Source: an uncultured Bacteriovoracaceae bacterium
GTDB taxonomy: Bacteria; Bdellovibrionota; Bacteriovoracia; Bacteriovoracales; Bacteriovoracaceae
Length of the DNA stretch: 5,793 bases
Reading direction: 5' to 3'
Assembly (NCBI GenBank): GCA_937952395.1
Contig: CALFYV010000173.1
Location: 1 to 5,793 of the forward strand
The position numbers were made by a program, and so were the translations under genes. Below the pieces are notes generated by a model. The model worked only from the letters and a program-made list of their open reading frames with translations. It ran no database searches and was not told where the DNA came from. Below, one piece after another: positions 1-5,405 of this stretch (positions are counted from its first letter, which is position 1; every line of letters begins with the position of its first letter).

Positions 1-639
1 CAAGGGGATTGTATCAATTGCTATCATTGTGTCAGGGTTTGTCCCACTGGTATTGATATCAGGCGTGGAGCTCAATTGGAATGCATCGCTTGTACTATGT
101 GCATTGATGCTTGTGATGAGATGATGCTTAAATTAAAGAAACCTCCTGGGCTTATTCGTTATACTTCAGAGAATAAGTTATTAGGATTAAAATCATCTAT
201 TTTTAAGGCGAGAAGCTTTGTCTATTTGTTTATTTTATTCGTTATACTAGGCAGTAGTTTTTACTTTTTGGGGAAAAGAAATAATCTTCAAGCTTATTAT
301 ATAAGAGGTAATAATAACCCTTATCAAGAAATTGTTTCCGAAGATAAAACAAAAAAAATTATTAATCATTATAAAATCGAATTAACTTATCAAGGCAGAG
401 ATAGCCTTGAATTGTACTTCGCCACAGATAGTCCCAGCATAGAAGTAGTAACACCTTTAAAACCTTTTAAACTCGCAAAAGGCAAGAAGAAAACAGCCAA
501 TGTCTTTTTTAAGTTTCCAGTCGAATTATTAAAAAGTGGGCTTAGAAAAATAAAGGTAAGGATTTATAACACAAATATTTTTAGCAAAGAAAATATGCTA
601 CACGAAAAGGAAATTACACTTGTTGGACCTATTAGGTAA
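1..639 (+). CDS. ccoG: Cytochrome c oxidase accessory protein CcoG (FixG/RdxA family), 3' part
   Basis: The gene is cut by the left edge; 212 C-terminal residues are visible in a frame open from base 1. Two ferredoxin-type clusters of the form CxxCxxCxxxC(P) are seen at visible residues 4-14 and 28-38, each able to hold a [4Fe-4S] cluster. A hydrophobic helix follows at about 72-91, and then a beta-rich, Ig-like tail (about 92-212) of the kind found at the C terminus of FixG proteins, expected in the periplasm. In this family the protein is a membrane-bound copper reductase (Cu(II) to Cu(I)) that supports assembly of cbb3-type cytochrome oxidase. The missing 5' part should carry the other membrane helices. 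The last 20 bases overlap the next gene, which suggests translational coupling. An internal TTG at 76 is not the start, because the first cluster lies upstream of it. Identification is firm from the paired clusters plus tail. Confidence 0.93.
   Translation, partial: QGDCINCYHCVRVCPTGIDIRRGAQLECIACTMCIDACDEMMLKLKKPPGLIRYTSENKLLGLKSSIFKARSFVYLFILFVILGSSFYFLGKRNNLQAYYIRGNNNPYQEIVSEDKTKKIINHYKIELTYQGRDSLELYFATDSPSIEVVTPLKPFKLAKGKKKTANVFFKFPVELLKSGLRKIKVRIYNTNIFSKENMLHEKEITLVGPIR
607..611 (+). promoter_or_regulatory. Ribosome binding site deciding a TTG start
   Basis: AAGGA lies inside the end of ccoG, eight bases before the TTG at 620. The downstream membrane protein has no in-frame ATG near its N terminus, so this site supports the TTG at 620 as its start, with a second TTG at 623 as the close alternative. 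The placement inside ccoG fits coupled translation of the two genes. Confidence 0.6.
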
Positions 640-1303
640 TTTAAAAACCGCGCAGCCTATAGCATGGCCGCTGTTAAGCTTGTTAATTGGATTAGCAGGT
701 AGTTTACATTGCGTAGGCATGTGCGGTGGACTGGTTGTTAATAGTACAAAGAACTTAAAAGAAAATTTGAGTTATCAAATCGGAAGACTTGTAAGTTATT
801 CTCTCATTTCGTTTTTTCTTTTCTTTTTAGGTCAAACTCTGGCCACTCGCTATATAAATTCATTGGCCAGCTTAGGTATCGCATTTTTTTCTCTTTGGTT
901 AATCTACTTGGGTTTATCTTCCTTTTTTAAATTTAAAAAAATAAAATCAATTCTCTCTCATGTCCAAGCCAGATTGTATCGAACAAGTTTTGCCTTAACA
1001 GGAAATAAGAAAAGCTTTTCTATTGGTTTTTTATCCATTCTACTCCCTTGTGGTTTCCTCTATTCATTTTTAGTTGTGGTTGTACTTGCTCCCAATATCG
1101 TAGTGGCCATGACAAGCTTGCTGGCTTTTTGGATTGGGACATTACCAGGATTATTAGCCTCTGCTTGGATGTTAGAAAAAATCTTTCACCCAATCCGAAA
1201 GAAATTTCCTAAAGTGATTCCGTTGTTATTAATCTTAATGGGAGTTTATTCTCTATCACTGAGAGTTTCTTCTTTGCTTTTGAATTCCAATACTTGTCAT
1301 TGA
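620..1303 (+). CDS. Sulfite exporter TauE/SafE-type (DsbD_2/UreH-like) membrane protein, probable copper/cbb3 assembly role
   Basis: This is a 227-residue, very hydrophobic protein with about six membrane helices, near residues 15-40, 53-72, 80-102, 133-157, 160-183 and 198-217. The first helix holds the signature GSLHCVGMCGG (27-37), and the fourth holds a matching LLPCGF (141-146). These paired Cys-containing half-repeats are typical of the DsbD_2 / UreH-like transmembrane family (PF13386), usually annotated as sulfite exporter TauE/SafE family. Members next to cbb3 oxidase genes are thought to handle copper, and the His, Met and Cys in the first motif are plausible Cu(I) ligands; that role is inferred from motif and neighbourhood. 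Translation probably begins at TTG 620, with AAGGA at 607-611, overlapping ccoG by 20 bases. The length is normal for the family. The exact substrate cannot be told from sequence. Confidence 0.85.
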   Translation: MLDLLGNLKTAQPIAWPLLSLLIGLAGSLHCVGMCGGLVVNSTKNLKENLSYQIGRLVSYSLISFFLFFLGQTLATRYINSLASLGIAFFSLWLIYLGLSSFFKFKKIKSILSHVQARLYRTSFALTGNKKSFSIGFLSILLPCGFLYSFLVVVVLAPNIVVAMTSLLAFWIGTLPGLLASAWMLEKIFHPIRKKFPKVIPLLLILMGVYSLSLRVSSLLLNSNTCH

Positions 1304-1406
1304 CCTAGTGCGTTTTTTCATTGTAAAAAATTTATGATGTCTAATTTGGCAGCACTTTGATGTTAAATTGATTGCTAATAGCATCACCCTTGGCTATTAG
1401 TTCTGC
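1304..1406 (+). promoter_or_regulatory. Intergenic region, probable promoter for the regulator-led unit
   Basis: This is the only gap with promoter potential between the oxidase-assembly block and the regulator gene. A candidate sigma-70-like pair is TTGCTA (1372-1377) and TATTAG (1395-1400) with a 17-base spacer, each 4 of 6 to consensus. It would start transcription at or next to the ATG at 1407. A weaker alternative is TTGACC (1300-1305), overlapping the previous stop codon, with TGTAAA (1322-1327). No convincing terminator for the upstream genes is visible: the T-run at 1313-1318 and the A-run at 1325-1330 could pair, but only as an A-U stem. Both promoter calls are weak in such AT-rich DNA. 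Confidence 0.35.
1375..1400. repeat. 8-bp inverted repeat, candidate operator or start-proximal hairpin
   Basis: CTAATAGC at 1375-1382 is the exact reverse complement of GCTATTAG at 1393-1400, with 10 bases between. The right arm ends six bases before the ATG at 1407. The arms overlap the candidate -35 and -10 boxes, so the repeat could be a dimer-binding operator for the regulator encoded immediately downstream. If transcribed, it would be a hairpin next to the start codon. The symmetry is directly seen; the role is inferred. Confidence 0.5.
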
Positions 1407-2180
1407 ATGAATAAAGAGCAAGATCTGTTTAAAAACACCTCAGATGAAGATTTAAGAAATTTGTTACAAGAAGAGTTTCTTAAGCGCATGAAAAAAAATC
1501 CTCAGTTTTCCATGAGGGCCTTTGCTCAAATTTTGGATCTTGATTCAGGCCATCTTTCACGTATTTTAGCTGGCAAAAGAGGTGTGGGGTCAAAGATTAG
1601 AAGAAAAATGCTCGCTAATCTTCAACTAGACGTTAAAACACTGGAAAGCTTAGTAAGTTTAAAGAAAAAAGAAATTGATTATAAAACATTAACGATAGAG
1701 CATTTTAAACTTATTTCAGATTGGTACCACTATGCCATTTTAGAATTAACTCGGATCAGTGAATTTAAAAGTGATCATAAATGGATCGCAAAAAAACTCA
1801 ATATTTCTGTTAACCAAGTCAATATGGCAGTTGAAAGGTTATTTAAGCTTGGATTTATGGCCGTTGATGAAAATCAAAATTATGTTGATAAATCGGGTGA
1901 TATAACCACAGTTGGTAATGACTTTACTAATGCCGCTTTTAAAAATCTACAGAAACAAGTTCTACAAATGGGTATTGAGGCGATTGAAAATACAGATTAT
2001 TCAAGACGCTCACAATCGTCTGTGACGTATGCCATGAACAGTCAAGATTTACCTGAAATAAAAAAACGAATTAGAGAGTTTGAAAAAGAATTAACAGCTT
2101 TTATAGAGAGAGATTGTGAGCGAGATAGTGTTTATCAATTAGGAATAAGTTTTTATCCTTTAACGAAGTTAGGAGAATAG
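1407..2180 (+). CDS. TIGR02147/DUF4423-family transcriptional regulator
   Basis: This 257-residue cytoplasmic protein has the layout of the TIGR02147 family. A helix-turn-helix-like N-terminal segment (about residues 13-75, with SMRAFAQILDLDSGHLSRIL at 35-54) is followed by the DUF4423 region. Family-like landmarks there are the SDWYHYAILEL stretch near 103-113, a second winged-helix-like segment near 125-155 (WIAKKLNISVNQVNMAVERL), and the closing VYQLGISFYPLTK. The family is expanded in Bdellovibrio-like bacteria and Fibrobacter; its targets are mostly unknown. The start is ATG 1407: an in-frame stop lies at 1398-1400, and the next ATG would cut into the helix-turn-helix. There is no Shine-Dalgarno site before it, so the mRNA may be leaderless. 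Its TAG stop is three bases before the next gene, whose ribosome site lies inside this gene's end. A role in controlling the downstream secreted-protein genes is inferred from this coupling. Confidence 0.85.
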   Translation: MNKEQDLFKNTSDEDLRNLLQEEFLKRMKKNPQFSMRAFAQILDLDSGHLSRILAGKRGVGSKIRRKMLANLQLDVKTLESLVSLKKKEIDYKTLTIEHFKLISDWYHYAILELTRISEFKSDHKWIAKKLNISVNQVNMAVERLFKLGFMAVDENQNYVDKSGDITTVGNDFTNAAFKNLQKQVLQMGIEAIENTDYSRRSQSSVTYAMNSQDLPEIKKRIREFEKELTAFIERDCERDSVYQLGISFYPLTKLGE

Positions 2181-2183
2181 AAT

Positions 2184-2816
2184 ATGAAATTAGTATTAGG
2201 ATTCATTTTGGCCTTAAGTATTTTGCAAACAACTTTCGCTGGGAGTAAAGGTGGGCATGGAGGAGAGACGATTGATGTACTCGGTCCGGATGGACATAAA
2301 TATCCAGAACTAAGAGATATTGTTGAGATGAATAGAGCCTGTTTGTGGCAGAGTGGAACTGATTACATGAAAAAGTTTCCCTATTTGGAGCATATTTTTC
2401 AAAAACTAAAAGAAATTAATTGGTATTTTGCTCTTGATTTCAAACGTGAGATGAGTCGAATTACTTTTTGCCAAACTCAGGGTTTAAATCCTAAAGCGGT
2501 TAATACAGAAGATGTAGACTCACTACGTTTGCGTATTGGACAAGTGAGCAACCCAGCTCTTGATAACAAAAGAGTCGCCGAGATTAGGATAAATGACGAT
2601 GTCTATATTGATACCGAAATTATTGAGCAAATGAGAAATAGGTCAGATGGTGATGGTGAGAAAAGTGTAGCTTTTTTAATGGTTCACGAAACAATGCACT
2701 CTTATTTAAGTTTTAATGAATACAGAAGAAACGATCGTATAAGAGACTTAGTCGCCACCATAATAAGAGTTGACGCTGGTATTATTTCAGAACCAAGTGA
2801 CTTTCTGCTTCAGTAG
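2184..2816 (+). CDS. Secreted HExxH metallopeptidase-like protein, possibly the 5' part of an interrupted gene
   Basis: This frame encodes 210 residues from ATG 2184, preceded by AGGAG at 2171-2175. The N terminus is a clear signal peptide (K2, hydrophobic core 3-15, likely cleavage after TFA at 17-19). The mature start is Gly/His-rich (GSKGGHGGE). Near the C terminus VHETMHSYL contains HETMH (168-172, bases 2685-2699), the HExxH zinc site of many metallopeptidases, on a predicted helix. A third ligand is not obvious; E178, D184, D197 or E203 are candidates. I do not recognise the family. The frame stops only 38 residues after the zinc motif, at TAG 2814-2816, and the same reading frame stays protein-like beyond it. 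The product may therefore be a truncated head of a longer protein ending at 4064. It is almost certainly cotranscribed with the regulator. Export is well supported; peptidase activity is inferred. Confidence 0.75.
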   Translation: MKLVLGFILALSILQTTFAGSKGGHGGETIDVLGPDGHKYPELRDIVEMNRACLWQSGTDYMKKFPYLEHIFQKLKEINWYFALDFKREMSRITFCQTQGLNPKAVNTEDVDSLRLRIGQVSNPALDNKRVAEIRINDDVYIDTEIIEQMRNRSDGDGEKSVAFLMVHETMHSYLSFNEYRRNDRIRDLVATIIRVDAGIISEPSDFLLQ

Positions 2817-2999
2817 AAAAAATCCAACGCGATTTTCTTAAGTAATATATCTGATAAAGAAAGATATATGGAAGAGATATCATAACATCAAAAGTTAATA
2901 GAGTATATAAATTCTAGTGAAGAAATTAAGAAGAAGAAAATTTTTGAAATAGAAGACATCGAAAAGACTTTCGATGCAAAGATAGGGGTTTTTAAAGGT
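2817..2999 (+). other. Inter-frame stretch with two in-frame stops, decayed coding or hairpin-rich spacer
   Basis: This stretch lies in the same reading frame as the genes on both sides. Read in that frame it gives 22 codons, a TAA at 2883-2885, then 38 codons joining the open frame at 3000. The implied peptide is rich in Lys, Glu, Ile and Ser, like the flanking proteins. It also holds three inverted repeats: AAAATC/GATTTT (2819-2824 and 2831-2836), ATATATCT/AGATATAT (2845-2852 and 2862-2869), and CATCGAAA/TTTCGATG (2957-2964 and 2969-2976, loop AGAC). None is followed directly by a T-run. No good promoter or Shine-Dalgarno site is visible. I favour decayed coding sequence, but a regulatory spacer is possible. 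Confidence 0.5.
2957..2976. repeat. Perfect 8-bp hairpin with 4-base loop
   Basis: CATCGAAA and TTTCGATG pair exactly around the loop AGAC. A TTTTT run comes 11 bases later (2989-2993), too far for a classic intrinsic terminator. It sits 23 bases before the possible TTG start at 3000, so it could affect transcription or translation there. It could equally be chance within decayed coding sequence. Confidence 0.35.
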
Positions 3000-4064
3000 T
3001 TGTACGTTTTTGATCAAGAACAAATTAAGCTTCATAGCTCGGATTTTGTTATTAAATCTTACTGCAAGAACCAAAATAATAAAGTCGTTGATTGGTTGTT
3101 AAGTCAAAAATATGAGAAACATAATGCTTTTCTTCTATGTCTTTCCACACTTTCTTATAAAGATGGAAATCAAAATTTTTTACAAACACTTATAAAGAGC
3201 AAAAACTTTAGCGAACAACTAGATTCCTTTTATCAAACATTGGCACAAAAGAAGGTCTTTGTTGAGAATAAGAGAATTAAAGCAAACAAAGAAATGAAGC
3301 TTTTAATTGGAGATGAGCCGGTGAAAGAAAATTCAACGGTAACAGGTTTGCCATTGCCAAGTCCTTATAATTTAAATTCAACAATGAAGGGGGCCATGGT
3401 TCTTTTAAGTTCAATTATAAGAACAAATAATAAAGAGCTAGTAAGTAGTTATATATCTGAAAATGAAAACTTTTATCATGCTTTTGAGATAAAGACAGCG
3501 CTTAAGGATATTGAACAAATTGCAGATGAACTTATTTTTGAGGAAGATAGAATTTATTCACAAATAACATTAGCAAGATTGATTTCAAATCTTAAAAAGG
3601 CTCTTGCGAGTGAAATTCAAAAAAATGGAGTCACTAAGCAGCAAATTGAAGAACTTTGGCAAGACATTGATTGGGGTAGGATTGGTGTTGGCTTTAGAGC
3701 AGATGAATTGGAATTGAAAAATTCAAGCTGGGAGAAACAAAACAGAGAAATCTTTCTTCGTGAGCTCTTGACTGAAAAAAATGAACTAGAGTCAAAAAGA
3801 GCAGGACTCATATTAGAAATACAAAAACTGATGGAAGTAAAAAAGTTTAAATCTTGCCCGGAAGAGAAGATAAAGAACTATAAAAATCAAATGGCTGAGC
3901 TTAAGTCAGTGTTAGACCCAAGAGGGATTAATCAAGGATATGCTTATGTATCCCATTTATTAACGATGCAAGAGAAAAAAGATATTTATCTGTCTTTAGA
4001 GAAAGAAGATAAACATAGAAGAATCAAAAAGAAAAAGCTCAATTGTTTAAATAATACATTATAA
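3000..4064 (+). CDS. Uncharacterised coiled-coil/Cys-pair protein, probably the 3' part of an interrupted secreted protein
   Basis: The frame is open for 354 codons if counted from TTG 3000. That start is doubtful: AAAGG ends only one base before it, the first ATG is codon 99 (3294), and no signal peptide is present. The protein is hydrophilic and helical, with a charged coiled-coil-like segment around residues 245-282. Residues 259-310 and 325-352 match, by eye, residues 260-309 and 323-366 of the next gene's secreted product. Shared landmarks are EK-x-EL-x-x-KR, FK before a Cys (C286 here), DP-x-GI, a basic stretch and a final Cys (C349). A likely disulfide pair and a secreted relative argue that this part should also be exported, using the signal peptide of the frame at 2184. 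Whether it is expressed alone is uncertain. I do not recognise the domain and assign no function. Confidence 0.6.
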   Translation: MYVFDQEQIKLHSSDFVIKSYCKNQNNKVVDWLLSQKYEKHNAFLLCLSTLSYKDGNQNFLQTLIKSKNFSEQLDSFYQTLAQKKVFVENKRIKANKEMKLLIGDEPVKENSTVTGLPLPSPYNLNSTMKGAMVLLSSIIRTNNKELVSSYISENENFYHAFEIKTALKDIEQIADELIFEEDRIYSQITLARLISNLKKALASEIQKNGVTKQQIEELWQDIDWGRIGVGFRADELELKNSSWEKQNREIFLRELLTEKNELESKRAGLILEIQKLMEVKKFKSCPEEKIKNYKNQMAELKSVLDPRGINQGYAYVSHLLTMQEKKDIYLSLEKEDKHRRIKKKKLNCLNNTL

Positions 4065-4072
4065 AAGTATAT

Positions 4073-4078
4073 AAGGAG
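4073..4078 (+). promoter_or_regulatory. Strong ribosome binding site
   Basis: AAGGAG lies five bases before the ATG at 4084, inside the 19-base gap after the preceding stop. It is the best Shine-Dalgarno match in the window. This contrasts with the frame at 3000, which has no usable one. Confidence 0.7.
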
Positions 4079-4083
4079 TTGCT

Positions 4084-5391
4084 ATGAAGAAATTAATATT
4101 ACTCGTGTTTTTATTGTCATCGTTCTCTTACTCTCAAGAAGAAGTCTTAAGTAAGGACATTAATGAGATTATCGATAACCAGGTTGGATTAACTGGAGAT
4201 TTTATCAAAAAATTTATCGATGATATGAATGCGGTTGGCCCTACGGGAAGTTTAGAAAATGCTGACTATGTGAACTTTGTGAAAGATTCAACTGTGAAAA
4301 TTGAAAAAGCTTTGAATCAGTTTAGGGGTACATTGCAAAACATAATTCTTCCAGACTTATCTCGTTCAATTTCAGAACTGAAGAGACTAGAAGGGTTAAA
4401 AGATGATTATGATTTAAAGTTATGGGTTGATCTCAGAGGAAATGTAGTGAAGCAATTACGAATTAAGGCTGCAAACGCAAGCGCAGCATTTCATTTAGAG
4501 GTAAAAAAACTTTACACCCTTATTATACCGACTATCCCAAAGGATTTAGGAAACAGACAAAATTATCCTGCTGATTTGAAATATCAATTAGATAAGTTCT
4601 GTTATACACATACATGTTACGTTTTTGTCATCGACTTTATGAAAAAATATATCGAAAAAATAAAAAGGGAAATTGATAGAAGTTTTACTATTTATCGATT
4701 AGAGTCGACACTTTTCAATGGACCTGAAGTGATTGAGATAAAAGGTTCCGCAATCCTGAAGGATTTTTATTTTAGTGATTATTACAATACTTCTACGTTA
4801 GGTTTTGATGAAGAAAAAGCATTTGAAATTAACGAAGAGACCATAGCGGCTATAGAGAATGAGAAAAAAGAACTTAACCAAAAAAGAAGTTTACTGTTTT
4901 CACAACTCGTAAGAATTGTAGGAGAGGAAGATTTTAAATGTACTGATGATATTAAAAACATCATGTCTCTATATGTTAATTTTCATAGTAAAGTTGACCC
5001 AAATGGGATTTATGCACCTAGGTCTTTTTCATCAGTTCCAAAGTTTACTTCAGAAGACATAAGTAAAGTTATAGATTTGGCCACTAAAGATAAACCTTAC
5101 ACAAAAAGATATTTAAAAAAGTCTAAGGGCTACCGAGTCTACAGTAGAGAGAGAACAAAACTTTATGATTGCTTAGAAAATCAGGCAAAAAATGTGAAAA
5201 AAGAGGTTCATACAAATAGTGCTCAAATTTCTTCAGGTTATTACTGTCAATTATCAAAATTTGATCATTGCAATGATGGACGTTACTCAATCGCCTTGGT
5301 GGGACCTATGTCTAAAGCTGCAGCAGTTGAAGAGTGTCAAGAACGAGCGGAATCGACAGGAAACAAATACTGTAGAGTATACCAAAAATAA
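4084..5391 (+). CDS. Secreted uncharacterised protein with coiled-coil, Cys-pair domain and C-terminal four-Cys module
   Basis: This 435-residue protein starts at ATG 4084. It has a signal peptide (KK at 2-3, hydrophobic core 4-14, likely cleavage after SYS at 15-17) and no lipobox, so it should be a soluble periplasmic or exported protein. Residues 20-205 are mostly helical, with C173 and C178 five residues apart. Residues 260-309 and 323-366 form the domain shared with the preceding frame (C286, DPNGI at 305-309, C363). The last 50 residues form a compact Cys module (C388, C396, C418, C430) absent from that paralogue, with an Ala/Glu helix near 410-424. All seven Cys after the signal peptide except one could pair, which fits an oxidising compartment. 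It is probably cotranscribed with its neighbours (gaps of 19 and 14 bases). I do not recognise any named family; a structural or effector role outside the cytoplasm is a guess. Confidence 0.85.
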   Translation: MKKLILLVFLLSSFSYSQEEVLSKDINEIIDNQVGLTGDFIKKFIDDMNAVGPTGSLENADYVNFVKDSTVKIEKALNQFRGTLQNIILPDLSRSISELKRLEGLKDDYDLKLWVDLRGNVVKQLRIKAANASAAFHLEVKKLYTLIIPTIPKDLGNRQNYPADLKYQLDKFCYTHTCYVFVIDFMKKYIEKIKREIDRSFTIYRLESTLFNGPEVIEIKGSAILKDFYFSDYYNTSTLGFDEEKAFEINEETIAAIENEKKELNQKRSLLFSQLVRIVGEEDFKCTDDIKNIMSLYVNFHSKVDPNGIYAPRSFSSVPKFTSEDISKVIDLATKDKPYTKRYLKKSKGYRVYSRERTKLYDCLENQAKNVKKEVHTNSAQISSGYYCQLSKFDHCNDGRYSIALVGPMSKAAAVEECQERAESTGNKYCRVYQK

Positions 5392-5394
5392 CAT

Positions 5395-5399
5395 AAGGA
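5395..5399 (+). promoter_or_regulatory. Ribosome binding site for the last gene
   Basis: AAGGA lies six bases before the ATG at 5406, inside the 14-base gap after the preceding TAA. It supports the start of the edge-truncated gene and its place in the same operon. Confidence 0.65.
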
Positions 5400-5405
5400 T
5401 TTAAA

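Larger units (their letters stand above)
2184..4064 (+). pseudogene. Candidate single interrupted gene: signal peptide, HExxH domain, coiled-coil/Cys-pair tail
   Basis: This is an alternative view of the two preceding coding entries as one 627-codon gene broken by TAG 2814-2816 and TAA 2883-2885, with no frameshift needed. Supporting signs are the unbroken frame, protein-like sequence between the stops, lack of a good start or ribosome site for the 3' part, and a signal peptide only on the 5' part. The relative at 4084-5391 carries the tail domain behind its own signal peptide. Against it, two separate stops are needed, and a short spacer can keep frame by chance (one in three). Confidence 0.5.

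Noticed and set aside
76..639. TTG at 76 as the start of an iron-sulfur membrane protein
   Set aside because: The frame is open from base 1 and the first CxxCxxCxxxCP cluster lies upstream of it, so this is the truncated ccoG.
1311..1330. Intrinsic terminator after the membrane protein gene
   Set aside because: Only a T6/A6 pairing with no GC stem; too weak to call in AT-rich DNA.
2814..2885. Stop-codon reassignment or selenocysteine/pyrrolysine-type recoding
   Set aside because: Two different stops (TAG and TAA) are involved. TAA, TAG and TGA all end other genes here at sensible places: ccoG at 639, the regulator at 2180 and the membrane protein at 1303.
2904..2912. Promoter -10 element (TATAAA-like) for the frame at 3000
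   Set aside because: No -35 element at a suitable distance, and such AT-rich strings are frequent here.
3617..3811. Minus-strand open frame of 64 codons
   Set aside because: It lies opposite the well-supported + strand frame, is Ser/Phe-rich as expected for the antisense of Lys/Glu codons, and has no ribosome site.
4782..4964. Minus-strand open frame of 60 codons
   Set aside because: It is an antisense shadow of the 435-residue secreted protein, with the same compositional artefact.
5219..5404. Plus-strand 61-codon frame overlapping the end of the 435-residue protein
   Set aside because: It is out of frame with a signal-peptide-bearing gene whose Cys module covers the same bases, and it also overlaps the ribosome site of the next gene.
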